The notes: generated from the letters alone by a model not told the origin. Counted from the stretch's first letter, positions 46,502 through 57,122 are shown. The stretch: 64,000 nucleotides of DNA from an uncultured Elusimicrobia bacterium (GCA_945913025.1 CAMECJ010000001.1:186001-250000), one strand, 5' to 3'. Translations and numbers: made by a program.

Positions 46502-47728
46502 ATGAACACGCTGAAGTATACAAAAATCGTCATTACCGGAGCGGGAGCCGTTTCCCCCTACGGCGCGGGAGTAACCGCGCTCGCGGACGGACTGTTTACA
46601 GGCAAAGGCTGCACACACACCGTGCCGGAGTTGGAAGGACTGCCGATGGTAAAAACCAAGGTGGCCGCCACCGTGCCGGAAATGGATTTTTCGTATATTC
46701 CGCGGCGGGACCGCCGCTCCATGAGCCGCATGGCCAAATACGCCTACGCCGCCGCGCAGGAAGCGTTAAAATCCGCCGGATACGAAACCGCCCCGCAGGG
46801 GTTGGGTTTTTTTATGGGCTCCACGCTTAACAGCATTTCCGTTTGGCTTGAAATCAGCAAAAACTGCCACGAAGGACACCTTGAACTCGTCAAAACATCC
46901 GATTTTTTGCAAATTATGAACCATTCGCCTTTGGCGACGGTATCACAGGCGCTTAAAATTAACGGGCCCTGCGTGGGCGCGTCCGACGCGTGCGCCACCG
47001 GCCTAATGAATATCGGCCTAGCCTATTTAGCCGTCAAAACAGGACTTGTAAAACAGGCGCTCTGCGGCGGAACGGAAGAATATCACCCGATGTTCAGCGC
47101 GTGTTTTGACATTATGCAGGCCACTTCACACAATTTTAACCATAAACCTAATGAAGCCTGCCGCCCGTTTGACAAGGACCGCACGGGGCTTGTCTGCTCC
47201 GAAGGGTGCGGCCTTCTGTTTATTGAAACGGAAGAAGACGCCAAAGCGCGCGGAGCCACTATTTTAGCCGAAATTGCGGGTTTTGCGTCCAACACGGAAA
47301 CGGAAAACATGGCCTATCCGTCGGCCCAGACGCTGCGCAGCTGTATGCTTGCCGCCTTAGCCGACGCCAATATAAAACCCGAAGAAGTGGACTTATTAAA
47401 CGCACACGCCACAGGTACAGTAGCGGGCGATATTGCCGAAACGCACGCGGCTGCCGCCGTATTCGGGCCGGCCGTCAGCATTAACAGTTTGAAAGGGCAC
47501 ATCGGCCACGCAATGGGCGCCAGCGGCAGTTTAGAAACCATCGCTTGCATAGAAATGCTTAAACGCCAAACGGTGCTGCCCACCCAAAATTTACACATAG
47601 CGGACGAACGGTGCGCGCCGCTCGCGTACGTTACCCGAACAGAAGAACGTCCGCTCAACGTGATTTTAAAGAACAGTTTCGCCATCGGCGGAAACAACTG
47701 TTCTTTGGTTTTAAGGAGACCCCTGTGA
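46502..47728 (+). CDS. Beta-ketoacyl-ACP synthase (KS)
   Basis: VGASDACATGLMNIGLAYLAVKTGLVKQALCGGTEE; HATGTVAGDIAE; KGHIGHAMGASG. Confidence 0.93.
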   Translation: MNTLKYTKIVITGAGAVSPYGAGVTALADGLFTGKGCTHTVPELEGLPMVKTKVAATVPEMDFSYIPRRDRRSMSRMAKYAYAAAQEALKSAGYETAPQGLGFFMGSTLNSISVWLEISKNCHEGHLELVKTSDFLQIMNHSPLATVSQALKINGPCVGASDACATGLMNIGLAYLAVKTGLVKQALCGGTEEYHPMFSACFDIMQATSHNFNHKPNEACRPFDKDRTGLVCSEGCGLLFIETEEDAKARGATILAEIAGFASNTETENMAYPSAQTLRSCMLAALADANIKPEEVDLLNAHATGTVAGDIAETHAAAAVFGPAVSINSLKGHIGHAMGASGSLETIACIEMLKRQTVLPTQNLHIADERCAPLAYVTRTEERPLNVILKNSFAIGGNNCSLVLRRPL

Positions 47729-47991
47729 TTACAAGAGACGAAATTATTAAATTGACTAACGACGCCCTTAAAAAAGAATTTGAACTGACCGATGAGCAGC
47801 TTATTCCTACGGCCCACCTGCAAAACGACGTGGGGCTTGACAGCCTTGACGCTGTGGATATGGTGGTTGTGCTGGAGCAGAAATTTGGAATGACGCTGCG
47901 CCAAGGCTACGATATCCGCTCTATCGTGACGTTAAACGATTTGTACGATTTTATAGAAAAACTCGCCCGTGAACACGAATCCGGACAGTAA
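47725..47991 (+). CDS. Acyl carrier protein
   Basis: LQNDVGLDSLDAVDMVVVLEQKFGM phosphopantetheine site DSLD; GTG start overlapping the KS stop. Confidence 0.9.
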   Translation: MITRDEIIKLTNDALKKEFELTDEQLIPTAHLQNDVGLDSLDAVDMVVVLEQKFGMTLRQGYDIRSIVTLNDLYDFIEKLAREHESGQ

Positions 47992-47992
47992 T

Positions 47993-48721
47993 ATGGCGTA
48001 CCGATTGCGCACGTTTTTTAACACCGCCATAATTGGTTCTTCGGCCATATTATGGCTTTTTGTTTCCGGCCTTGTCGCCGGGCCGTTTTTATGGCTGTGG
48101 CCCGGTAAAAAAGGGCGGAATGTGCGCAAATTCGTTTATTGGCAGTCGCGCGGAATTTTATGTTGTATGCGGCTCTGTTCTTCCGCCTGGAAAACGCAGC
48201 AAACGGCAAGACCCAAGGAACCGTGCATTGTGGCGGCCAACCACGCCTCATCGTTAGACTTATACTGCGTGGCCGCGTTGGGGTTTGACAATGTGGTCTA
48301 CATCACTAAAGGCTGGGTATTCAAACTGCCGTTTTTCCGCTACGTAATGAACGGTGCGGGCTATTTGGACGCGGAAAAAACGCCGCCCGAAGAAATGCTC
48401 GCCAAATGCCAAGATGCCCTGCGAAACGGGTGCGATATCGTACTGTTTCCGCAGGGCTCGCGCAAGAACCCGAACGCGCGTTTTAAAAGCGGAGCCTTCT
48501 ATCTGGCCGAAAAAACGGGCGCGCCCGTAGTGCCCGTAGCCATTGGCGGAACGGGAGAAATGCTTCCGGCGGGATCTATAAAACTCCGCCCCGCAAAAAT
48601 CGTTTTAAAATCGCTGCCTGCCGTGTATCCGAAAGACTTTTCAGGCGAACTGGTACACTTGGAAATGGCACGCGAAACCAAAAACCGCATTATGCGGTCT
48701 TTACAGGAGGACATACAATGA
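47993..48721 (+). CDS. 1-acyl-glycerol-3-phosphate acyltransferase-like (PlsC)
   Basis: CIVAANHASSLDLYCVAALG...LFPQGSRKNPNARFKSGAFYLAEKTGAPVVPVAIGGTGE. Confidence 0.9.
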   Translation: MAYRLRTFFNTAIIGSSAILWLFVSGLVAGPFLWLWPGKKGRNVRKFVYWQSRGILCCMRLCSSAWKTQQTARPKEPCIVAANHASSLDLYCVAALGFDNVVYITKGWVFKLPFFRYVMNGAGYLDAEKTPPEEMLAKCQDALRNGCDIVLFPQGSRKNPNARFKSGAFYLAEKTGAPVVPVAIGGTGEMLPAGSIKLRPAKIVLKSLPAVYPKDFSGELVHLEMARETKNRIMRSLQEDIQ

Positions 48722-49095
48722 AAAAAGTATTCGTTTTGGCGGCTTTTGTAGCCGTACTGGCAGGGTGCAGAAGCCTGCCGCAGGTATATAACGTGCCCCG
48801 GCATACGGTCATGTTGGCCGAGGGTAAAACCATGCGCGAAGCCATTTTACAAGGCGGAGAAGGGCGCCGGTGGGTAATGAGCGAAACGGCCCCCGACGTC
48901 ATCACAGGCCGGCTGATGCTGCGCGGGCACATGGTAGAGGTAAAAATCCCGTATACCGAAAATTCCTACGCCATTGAATATGCAGACAGCCAAAATATGA
49001 AATACAACGCCAAAAAGAACCGCATCCACCGCAAATACAACCAATGGGTGCGTAATTTGGATTTAAATATTTCCCGCTTCGCGCAGAAAAAATAA
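48718..49095 (+). CDS. Small lipoprotein in the aryl-polyene cluster
   Basis: MKKVFVLAAFVAVLAGCRSLPQVYNVPRH lipobox. Confidence 0.7.
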   Translation: MKKVFVLAAFVAVLAGCRSLPQVYNVPRHTVMLAEGKTMREAILQGGEGRRWVMSETAPDVITGRLMLRGHMVEVKIPYTENSYAIEYADSQNMKYNAKKNRIHRKYNQWVRNLDLNISRFAQKK

Positions 49096-49098
49096 AGT

Positions 49099-49551
49099 AT
49101 GACTTCCTTTTCCCCCGTAGACACCCTCGTTCCGCACAAAAAGCCGATGCTTTTGGTGGACGAAATTTTATCCGTTACCGAGCCGGACGCACGCGTCAAA
49201 AGCGTCGTCCGGCCGGACCACCTGTTTTTGCGCGCGGACGGAACCCTGTCGCCCGAAGCGTTAATCGAAACCGTGGCGCAGAGCTTTGCCGCGTGCGAAG
49301 CGCAAAGGCGGGAACTGGCCGGACTGTCCACCGACGGCGGCGGCTATATGGCCTCCGTACGGGAATTTGAGGTTTTTCTTCCCGTGCGCGCGGGGGACGA
49401 ACTGATTACCCGCGTTACGTTAAAGGACGATTTTATGGGTACGCGCATTGTGGCGGGCGAAGTGTTCCGCGGAGAAGAAAAAGCGGCTGCGGGAACCGTC
49501 TATATTTTTATGTGGGAGGGCAAAACTCCCCCGATTGGAGGCTTATTATGA
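49099..49551 (+). CDS. 3-hydroxyacyl-ACP dehydratase-like hotdog protein
   Basis: VDTLVPHKKPMLLVDEILSV...LSPEALIETVAQSFAACEA; ApeP-like. Confidence 0.82.
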   Translation: MTSFSPVDTLVPHKKPMLLVDEILSVTEPDARVKSVVRPDHLFLRADGTLSPEALIETVAQSFAACEAQRRELAGLSTDGGGYMASVREFEVFLPVRAGDELITRVTLKDDFMGTRIVAGEVFRGEEKAAAGTVYIFMWEGKTPPIGGLL

Positions 49552-50150
49552 AAAAACTGCTGTTTGCTCTGTTATTTTTAGTCTCCGCCGTGCTGTGGGC
49601 GCAGCAACCCCCCGCCCAAATAAACGGCCCGTACGCGCAGGAAATCATTTCCCGCTTCGGCGCAGTGGAAACGCTGCAAAGCAAATTTACGCAGGAAAAA
49701 CATTTAACTTTACTGGCCGAACCCGTGCCAAGCAAAGGAACTTTTGCTTTTTCCAAAAAAGGCGCGCGGCTGCGTTGGGAATATACGGAGCCTTTCCAAA
49801 ACGGTTTTTTAATGGACGGGGATAAAACATACCGTTTGGAAAAAGGCGTCAAAAAAGAGGTCAAGGGCGTCATGTCGCACCATGTGGCATCGCAAATGCT
49901 TGTGTGGCTGACGTTTGATTTAAAAACGCTGGCCGAAACGTACGATATTTCGTTTTTTGAAGGAGGCGTAACCCTTACGCCAAAAAACAACGACAACCGT
50001 CTGCTTGACAAAATTACCGTTTGGTTCGCCAAAGACAATCCGCAGGCGCTCTCCGAAATCCGTTTGGACGAAAACGGGGGAGATTATACGCTGCTCAAAT
50101 TTTCGGACACGCAAATTAACCAACCACTGCCCAAGGACGCTTTTCTGTGA
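49548..50150 (+). CDS. LolA-like outer-membrane lipoprotein carrier
   Basis: Signal peptide; FGAVETLQSKFTQEKHLTLLAEPVPSKGTFAFSKKGARLRWEYTEPFQNGFLMDGDKTY. Confidence 0.85.
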   Translation: MKKLLFALLFLVSAVLWAQQPPAQINGPYAQEIISRFGAVETLQSKFTQEKHLTLLAEPVPSKGTFAFSKKGARLRWEYTEPFQNGFLMDGDKTYRLEKGVKKEVKGVMSHHVASQMLVWLTFDLKTLAETYDISFFEGGVTLTPKNNDNRLLDKITVWFAKDNPQALSEIRLDENGGDYTLLKFSDTQINQPLPKDAFL

Positions 50151-52417
50151 AAACGATTTTTCTCCCGCGTAAAACGCTGTGCCTGTGTGCCGTTCTGGCG
50201 TGCGCCGCCGTATGCGGCGCGCTCCTTACGCGCGTTAAGCCGCAGGAGACCGTCCACGCCATGATTCCCGCCGCCGTGCGGGAAAAAGTGGAGCTGTTTG
50301 AACATTCCCCGCTCAACAAAAAAATCTTTGCCGTCGTGCGCGCGGACACCGCAGAAAAAGCAGCCAAAGCCGCAACTGCACTGCGCCAAGAATTAACGGA
50401 CGCCAACCTCGTCCGCGCGCCGTTTACGCCGCGACCGGATTTTGCACTAGAACTTTTTTACGCGCTTCCCCCTCGTTTTACCGAGCAGGACGCACTGGCG
50501 TCGAAACAAATTTTATCGCCCGAATACGTTTCGCAAAAAATGCGTGAAAATTACGAACACTTGCTTTCTATGGAAGGCTTACTCTTAAAACCGCTTATCG
50601 CGGCCGACCCGCTGGGCCTTACGGGTATGATGACGTACAAACTGGCCGCGCTCGGCGCGGGAACAGGACTTGATTTTAAGGACGGTTTTTTATCTTCCTC
50701 CGACGGCAAAACACTGATCGCGCTGTATGACGGCACGGGAGAAGACAGCTTTAAAAGGGCCGAAGATTTTTCCCGCCGGTTTAATGCCATCGCCGCCCGA
50801 CTGGGCGATAACATTCAGGCCTTTTATTTGGGCGGACTGCGCTATACGGCGGAAAACATTTCCGTTATCCGCGCGGACTTATGGCGCGTAACCATACTTG
50901 CGCTGGCCGCACTGGCAGCGGTGTTTTTTATTTTTTTACGGCGAAAAAGCGCGCTTTTAATTTATCTTTTGCCGTTCGTTATTCTACCGCCCGCCGCGCT
51001 CGTAACGTATGCGGTTTTCGGAGAAATTTCCGGCATTACGCTCGGTTTTGGCAGCGTGGTGGCGGGATTGTCGGCCGATTATTCCATTTACCTGTTTTTT
51101 GCGCTTCAAAAAGGTCAACGCTCCGCGCAGGAAACCGTGCGTCTCCTGAAAAAACACCTCCTGTGCAATTTTATGACGTCCGCCTTATGTTTCGCCGCGC
51201 TTTTTTGTTCGTCTATAGAACTTTTTAAACAAATTGCTGTGTTCTCAGTAACCGGCCTGACGTGCGCGCTCTTGCTGGCATTGTACGTTTTCCCCCCGTT
51301 TTGGACGAATACGGACGAGGCCGTTTCCGTTCCCGTTTTTCCCGTAAGCCCCCTGCCGAAAAAATGGGCCGTTGGGGCGGCCTGCGCGGCGCTTGTATTC
51401 GGCGCGTGGGGCGTAACGCATACAAATTTTTCGGGCGACATTGAAGATTTAAACTCCACTTCCGCCGCCTTTAAAACCCAAAAAGCCATATTTGACGAAG
51501 CGTTTTCCCAAGCGGCAAACGACAACGCGCTTGTTTTCGTAAAAGGATCCTCGGTTGAAAACGCGCTTGAAAACAACGAGCACGCCTCCGCTTTTTTTCC
51601 CGCGCCGCTGGCCGCCGGCGGCGTGGTTCCGTCCGCTAAACAGCGCGCCGAAAACGCCGGACGGTGGAAAGCGTTCTGGACCGCCAACCGCACACAGTAC
51701 GCGCGGCTGCTTATCGAAGAAGAATCCGCCAAACTCGGTTTAAATCCGTCCGCTTTTGCGCCGTTTTGGCAGCAGCTGAAAAATCCCGCGCCGGACGCCT
51801 TTGATTTTACGCAAATCTATAACCCCGCCGTACAGCTTTCAAACGGCGCGTTTGCCGTCGTCAACGTGGTACCCAATACGGCGGAATATGAAGCATCCGC
51901 CAAACGGGCCGGCGCGGTTTTTGTGTCAGGCGCAGGGTTAAAAAAAGAGCTCCTTGCCGGCGTACGCGGGGAAGCCGTAAAAATTGTTTTTCTGTCGATT
52001 GTGTTTAATTTTCTGGCGGTACTGCTGGTGTTTAGAAACGCGCGCGAAACGCTGTTATGTTTTATCCCCGTTGTACTGGCTGGCGGTTTTACATTTGGGT
52101 GCTTTTGGGCGTTTGGCGTAAAAGTCAACCTGTTCGTCCTCGTATTCTTGCCGCTCTTAACGGGCTTGGGAATAGACTACGGGATTTTTCAGGTAATGAA
52201 ATTCCGCTCTGCAAAGGGAGATCGCATCATATATCCTCCCGCCGCGCTGTGGACGGCCGCGTTTTCCACGTTAGCGGGGTTTGGCGTCCTTGCGTTTGCC
52301 AAGCACGGGGTACTTTTTATTATGGGGTTGTCGTCCTTTTTGGGAATTTGCGGGGCGATACTGGCCGCGCAGTTTGTTTTACCCGCTCTCTTGGAGAATA
52401 AAAAATGCGTCCGCTGA
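50147..52417 (+). CDS. MMPL/RND-family exporter
   Basis: 756 aa with two TM blocks; FGSVVAGLSADYSIYLFFAL and LPLLTGLGIDYGIFQVMKF. Confidence 0.88.
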   Translation: MKTIFLPRKTLCLCAVLACAAVCGALLTRVKPQETVHAMIPAAVREKVELFEHSPLNKKIFAVVRADTAEKAAKAATALRQELTDANLVRAPFTPRPDFALELFYALPPRFTEQDALASKQILSPEYVSQKMRENYEHLLSMEGLLLKPLIAADPLGLTGMMTYKLAALGAGTGLDFKDGFLSSSDGKTLIALYDGTGEDSFKRAEDFSRRFNAIAARLGDNIQAFYLGGLRYTAENISVIRADLWRVTILALAALAAVFFIFLRRKSALLIYLLPFVILPPAALVTYAVFGEISGITLGFGSVVAGLSADYSIYLFFALQKGQRSAQETVRLLKKHLLCNFMTSALCFAALFCSSIELFKQIAVFSVTGLTCALLLALYVFPPFWTNTDEAVSVPVFPVSPLPKKWAVGAACAALVFGAWGVTHTNFSGDIEDLNSTSAAFKTQKAIFDEAFSQAANDNALVFVKGSSVENALENNEHASAFFPAPLAAGGVVPSAKQRAENAGRWKAFWTANRTQYARLLIEEESAKLGLNPSAFAPFWQQLKNPAPDAFDFTQIYNPAVQLSNGAFAVVNVVPNTAEYEASAKRAGAVFVSGAGLKKELLAGVRGEAVKIVFLSIVFNFLAVLLVFRNARETLLCFIPVVLAGGFTFGCFWAFGVKVNLFVLVFLPLLTGLGIDYGIFQVMKFRSAKGDRIIYPPAALWTAAFSTLAGFGVLAFAKHGVLFIMGLSSFLGICGAILAAQFVLPALLENKKCVR

Positions 52418-52818
52418 TTTTTACCGCACTTTTTCTGTTTATGGGGTGTTCGTCGGGGCTTGTGTACAAAACCGCTCCGGCGGATAAGTTAATCCCTGCG
52501 CAGACGGCCCGCCTGACGGGAGAAGTGCACCCGTGGGGATTGTATTTTACGGCGCTCGCGCAGGCGGACGGCGATTCGGTACGCCTGATTGTACTAAGTG
52601 AAATCGGGCTGAAATTACTTGACCTAAACGTCACGCCCGAAGAAACCGCCGTCTATTACAAATTTGAAAAATTGCCCGATGCTGCGGCGGGCGCGTTCGG
52701 GCGCTTCGCGCGCGCGAGCTTATTGCAGCCCTGCCCGCCGAAAAATTTATCGTTTACGGATCCGCGCACCCGCGCGGTATTTAAAGCGTCCGTACAAGGA
52801 GCGAAAATATGTCTTTAG
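52405..52818 (+). CDS. Lipoprotein (DUF3261-like position in APE clusters)
   Basis: MRPLIFTALFLFMGCSSGLVYKTAPADKLIPAQTARLTGEV; between MMPL and hotdog genes. Confidence 0.7.
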   Translation: MRPLIFTALFLFMGCSSGLVYKTAPADKLIPAQTARLTGEVHPWGLYFTALAQADGDSVRLIVLSEIGLKLLDLNVTPEETAVYYKFEKLPDAAAGAFGRFARASLLQPCPPKNLSFTDPRTRAVFKASVQGAKICL

Positions 52819-53165
52819 AAACATCTTTGCAAGCTTGTTTTGAACGCGCGGAAGGCTCAACCTTCGTCTATTTCATTGCGGAAAATTTTCCGGCGTTTGA
52901 GGGGCACTTTCCCAACAATCCGCTGCTGCCCGCCGTCTGCCAGATGGGGCTGTGCGCGGACGCGGCTTCGCGCCAAACGGGCAAACGTTTGGAGGTAAAA
53001 AGCGTTTTGCGCGCCAAATTTATGCGCCCGATACTCCCCCGCACAAAACTACGCCTTACGCTTACGCCGCGCGCAGACGGCAAAACGCTCTGCGAACTGA
53101 CCGATCCGGTAAACGGACAAAAATTCAGCCAGATGATTCTCTCTTTTAAGGAACGCAGCAAATGA
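52809..53165 (+). CDS. Hotdog-fold dehydratase-like protein (ApeI-like)
   Basis: FIAENFPAFEGHFPNNPLLPAVCQMGLCADAA FabA/FabZ-like core. Confidence 0.8.
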   Translation: MSLETSLQACFERAEGSTFVYFIAENFPAFEGHFPNNPLLPAVCQMGLCADAASRQTGKRLEVKSVLRAKFMRPILPRTKLRLTLTPRADGKTLCELTDPVNGQKFSQMILSFKERSK

Positions 53166-53635
53166 AAAAAATTACTTATTTTACCACGCCCGAAGGCGCG
53201 CCCGATCCGTTGGAAACGTCCGTTTTCCGCACGGTGCGCTTTAACGAAGTGGACCCGATGGGCATTATGTGGCACGGGCACTATGCAAGTTTTATTGAGG
53301 ACGCGCGCGTGGCACTAGGCGATAAACTCGGCATCGGCTACCAGGATTTTTATGACCACGGTGTCGTGATTCCCGTACGGCAGTTTCACGTGGATTATTT
53401 ATCCCCCTTAACTTACGGCAAATGCTACGAAATCAAAGCGCGGCTTTTTTACGCCGAATCGGCGCGGCTGAATTATGATTTCACGTTTTTGGACGAAACC
53501 AGCCGCATAATGGCGCGCGGCTACAGTGTGCAGTTAATGATTAACGAAAAGGACAAAAACCTGCTGTTTGAATGGCCGGCGTTTACCCGTCCGTTTTTAC
53601 AAAACTGGAAAGAAGGAAAAATTAATCTGAAATGA
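53162..53635 (+). CDS. Acyl-CoA/ACP thioesterase, 4HBT family
   Basis: TVRFNEVDPMGIMWHGHYASFIEDARVALGDKLGIGYQDF. Confidence 0.87.
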   Translation: MKKITYFTTPEGAPDPLETSVFRTVRFNEVDPMGIMWHGHYASFIEDARVALGDKLGIGYQDFYDHGVVIPVRQFHVDYLSPLTYGKCYEIKARLFYAESARLNYDFTFLDETSRIMARGYSVQLMINEKDKNLLFEWPAFTRPFLQNWKEGKINLK

Positions 53636-54777
53636 AATTTCTCGCCGTTATTCCGCACTACAACCATGCCCGCACGCTTAAAAGCGTAGCACAGGACGTG
53701 CTGCGCCATACGCCCGATGCGGCGGTGTTTGACGACGGAAGCGACGAGAACCCTGCACCGCTTTTGGAAGTCCTGCCCGTTTCATTCGTGCGGTTTGAAA
53801 AAAACCGCGGCAAAGGGGCCGTCATTCTGGACGCGGCCCGTTACGCAAAAACACGCGGGTTTACCCATATTATTACCATCGACGCCGACGGCCAGCACAA
53901 CGCCGCCGATATCCCCCTACTTATCAAAGCGGCGCGCCAAAACCCGCACGCGCTGATTATCGGCGCGCGGCGGTTTGCCTCCCAAAAAGTGCCGTTTTCC
54001 TCGCGCTTCGGGCGGAAATTCGGCGGTTTTTGGGTACATCTTCAGACGGGCAAAAAAGTATCCGACATTCAAAGTGGCTACCGCTGTTATCCCGTGGAAA
54101 TGCTCCTCTGCCAACGGTTTTGGTGCAAACGCTATTCGTTTGAAGTGGAAGCAGCCGTCAAAGCGTTGTGGGGCGGATTTGGCGTCCAAGAGGTGCCCGT
54201 ATCCGTCGTCTACCCGCCGGACCGCGTGTCCCATTTCGGCGCGCTGAAAGACAATTTCCGTTTAAGCGTACTCAACACCTATCTTACCGTACGCGCGATG
54301 CTTCCCATTCCCCACCGCCAGTACGCCCCGAACAGAACGACGGGAGAACAAGTCAAACGCGGGTATTGGGAAGTGATGATTGAAAACTTAAAACTGCCGG
54401 ACAGCATTACTAAAAACGCATTTTCCGCCGCTTGGGGCATTTTTTGCGGCGCTATCGCGCTGCCCGGGGTGCGCCAAGTAATGCTGTTCTTCGGCGCTGG
54501 GTGGTGGAATTTAAATAAAATTTTAAGCATTTCGTTTGAAAAATTTTGTATCGGTCCGTTCGTACCCGCCCTGTGCATTGAAGCGGGCTATTTCCTAAGA
54601 TACGGACATTTTTTAACCGAACTAAATATGACCACCCTCGGCCGCCAGTTTTTACAGCGCGTGTGGGAGTGGGTGCTCGGCTCGCTCGTTGTCGCGCCGC
54701 TGCTCGCCGCCATAACCTTCGGCGCGGTGTGGCTCATCGGACTAACGCTGCACAGGAGTTTGCGTGAACGCGTCTAA
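53632..54777 (+). CDS. Glycosyltransferase family 2
   Basis: AVIPHYNHARTLKSVAQDVLRHTPDAAVFDDGSDENPAPLL...ITIDADGQHNAADIPLLI. Confidence 0.9.
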   Translation: MKFLAVIPHYNHARTLKSVAQDVLRHTPDAAVFDDGSDENPAPLLEVLPVSFVRFEKNRGKGAVILDAARYAKTRGFTHIITIDADGQHNAADIPLLIKAARQNPHALIIGARRFASQKVPFSSRFGRKFGGFWVHLQTGKKVSDIQSGYRCYPVEMLLCQRFWCKRYSFEVEAAVKALWGGFGVQEVPVSVVYPPDRVSHFGALKDNFRLSVLNTYLTVRAMLPIPHRQYAPNRTTGEQVKRGYWEVMIENLKLPDSITKNAFSAAWGIFCGAIALPGVRQVMLFFGAGWWNLNKILSISFEKFCIGPFVPALCIEAGYFLRYGHFLTELNMTTLGRQFLQRVWEWVLGSLVVAPLLAAITFGAVWLIGLTLHRSLRERV

Positions 54778-55696
54778 AGAAACCACGGGCCGCAGTTTAG
54801 GGTCCAAATTCAAGCACCGGTTTATGTACGCCCTTATTTCTGCGGGCGGACGAAAGCTGGCGTACGCGTTTTTATATATTGTGGTGTTTTTTTATTCCAT
54901 TTCTCCCGCTGTCAGCCAAAAATCCCGCGCGTATATTACGCGCCGTTTCAAACCGCGTTCCAAATGGGAGTTTTTTAAACATACGTATCTGTTAAATTTA
55001 AATTTCGGCCGCACGCTCATTGACCGCGCCGCATTGGGAATTTTGGGAACCGTTAAAGTAAACTCCACGGAAGAAGAACGCCAACTCTGCCGCCGCCTCT
55101 GCGCCCAAAGGCGCGGACTTATTTTGCTTACCGCCCATTGCGGCGCGTGGCACGCGGCGGTTAATTTGCTTGATTTTATTCCTGCAAAAATTCACGTGCT
55201 CTACTACAAAAATCCGCAGGACAACGATAAAACCGTCGCCGAACATTCCGGTAAAAATGCGCGGTTTTCGTTAATTAATCCGGCGGGGCCGCTGGGCGGA
55301 ATTATGGAAATGATGGCCGCGCTGGAAAAAGGAGAAGCCGTCTGCACTATGGCGGACCGCGTTTTCGGGGACCCCAAAAACGCCGTAGAAGCGGATTTTT
55401 TGGGCGGCAAAATACGCGTACCCTATAGCTTCTACCGTCTGGCGGCGGTGTCGGGCGCACCCGTGGCGGCGATGTTCTTCCCGCGGGTAGGCTCGGGAGA
55501 ATTTACCACATGGACGGCCGCCCATTTTTCCGTGCCCGATGCCGGCCCCTCCAAGGACGCGTACCGCGCGTTTGCGCAACAATTCGTGGACGCTTTGGAA
55601 GAATTTTGTATAAAATATCCGTATCAGTTTTTTAATTATTTTGACCTTTGGGAGGAGTCCTTATGCAAGAAACCATTAACGAAATCAAACAACTGA
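54764..55696 (+). CDS. LpxL/HtrB-like lipid acyltransferase
   Basis: GRSLGSKFKHRFMYALISAGGRKLAYAFLYIVVFFYSI...RGLILLTAHCGAWHAAVNLL...ADRVFGDPKNAVEADFLGGKIRVPYSFYRLAA. Confidence 0.85.
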   Translation: MNASKETTGRSLGSKFKHRFMYALISAGGRKLAYAFLYIVVFFYSISPAVSQKSRAYITRRFKPRSKWEFFKHTYLLNLNFGRTLIDRAALGILGTVKVNSTEEERQLCRRLCAQRRGLILLTAHCGAWHAAVNLLDFIPAKIHVLYYKNPQDNDKTVAEHSGKNARFSLINPAGPLGGIMEMMAALEKGEAVCTMADRVFGDPKNAVEADFLGGKIRVPYSFYRLAAVSGAPVAAMFFPRVGSGEFTTWTAAHFSVPDAGPSKDAYRAFAQQFVDALEEFCIKYPYQFFNYFDLWEESLCKKPLTKSNN

Positions 55697-55923
55697 TTTC
55701 CTCCGGCATTGATTTGGGAGGGGCCGATTTATCCAAATTCGGCGCAGAGGACGCCATTTTTGGCGACCAGGGCCTCGGCCTGGACAGCCTAGATGCCGTG
55801 GAGCTGATTATGCTTATTCAAAAAAAATACGGCATTACGATTGAAAACATGCAGCAGGGCCGTGAAATTTTTAAAAATCTGGGCACCCTGGCCGCTTATA
55901 TTGAACAAAATCGGAAAAAATAA
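55663..55923 (+). CDS. Acyl carrier protein
   Basis: GDQGLGLDSLDAVELIMLIQKKYGITIEN; start moved to MQETINEI. Confidence 0.92.
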   Translation: MQETINEIKQLISSGIDLGGADLSKFGAEDAIFGDQGLGLDSLDAVELIMLIQKKYGITIENMQQGREIFKNLGTLAAYIEQNRKK

Positions 55924-57122
55924 TGAACTCCGCCGTAATAGCCGGAACCGGATGTCTTTGCGCTTGCGGGAACTCGGCGGAAACTTGTTTTGAAGGCGCG
56001 CTTACATCAAGCGCGCGGTTTGCGCTTCCCTTGGGACGGGTGGAAAGCGCGTACGCCGCTTCGTATCCGGTCTTTTTGGCAGCGGACGAAATCGTAAACG
56101 CACGCCCGCAGGACGAAAGTTTAAGCCTGCACTATTTTTTAACCGCCGCCGGCGAAGCGTTTTTTAACGCGGGCGTATTTCCCGCCGAACTGGCCGCAAA
56201 AAAACGCGTGGGCGTCATTGTGGGAACGTCGGTGGACGCTTCGTTTCATTGTTTTGACTTATACAAAAGCCGCCGCATAGGAAAGACATCCCCCGCAAGC
56301 GAACAAGAACTGGCGCATTATTTTGCTTCTTCCACTGCACTCGCCGTCAGCCGCCGTTACGGGTTTAACGGACCGTTTCAAACCGTAGTTACCGCCTGTG
56401 CAAGCGGCACGGACGCCGTCGGCCTAGCGCGCAGTTGGATTTTGTCCGGCCTGTGCGACGCGGTTCTCTGCGGCGGCACCGACGAAATCAATCTAATTCC
56501 CTATGACGGTTTTATCCGCCTGATGATTGCCGCCAAAGAACGATGCCGCCCATTTGACAAAACCCGCTGCGGCATTAATATCGGCGAAGGCGCGGGCGCA
56601 CTCCTTTTAATGAACGAAGAAACCGCGCGCGAATTTTCCGTCCGCCCCAAAGGCTACGTGCTGGGATACGCAAACGCCTGCGACGCCTATCATCCTACTG
56701 CGCCCGACCCCGAAGCCAAAGGACTAATAAAAGCCATCTCTTTTGCGTTAAAAGACGCGGGCCTTGCGCCGCAAGAGCTGGCGTTTATCAACGCGCACGG
56801 CACCGCCAGCCAAGCCAACGACGCGGCCGAAGCGGCGGCGTTTAACACCCTTTTAAAAGGGGTTCCCGTATGGGGATCCAAAGGGGTAACGGGACATACG
56901 CTCGGAGCGGCGGGAGCGGTGGAAGCCGTCCTAACAATTTGCGCTTTAAATAAAAAAATTCTGCCGCCCACAACCGGATTTTCGCAGCCAGACGACACTA
57001 TTGGGTTTTCGCCGTCCACAAAAACGCTCCCGCTGGCGAAAAAAGCGGCTCTGTCCGATTCGCTGGCGTTCGGCGGCTGCAACGCGGCGGTAATTTTAGG
57101 CGCGGAGGATTACTATGGCTGA
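55923..57122 (+). CDS. Beta-ketoacyl-ACP synthase (KS)
   Basis: TVVTACASGTDAVGLARSWILSGLCDAVLCGGTDEIN; NAHGTASQANDAAEA; KGVTGHTLGAAG. Confidence 0.93.
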   Translation: MNSAVIAGTGCLCACGNSAETCFEGALTSSARFALPLGRVESAYAASYPVFLAADEIVNARPQDESLSLHYFLTAAGEAFFNAGVFPAELAAKKRVGVIVGTSVDASFHCFDLYKSRRIGKTSPASEQELAHYFASSTALAVSRRYGFNGPFQTVVTACASGTDAVGLARSWILSGLCDAVLCGGTDEINLIPYDGFIRLMIAAKERCRPFDKTRCGINIGEGAGALLLMNEETAREFSVRPKGYVLGYANACDAYHPTAPDPEAKGLIKAISFALKDAGLAPQELAFINAHGTASQANDAAEAAAFNTLLKGVPVWGSKGVTGHTLGAAGAVEAVLTICALNKKILPPTTGFSQPDDTIGFSPSTKTLPLAKKAALSDSLAFGGCNAAVILGAEDYYG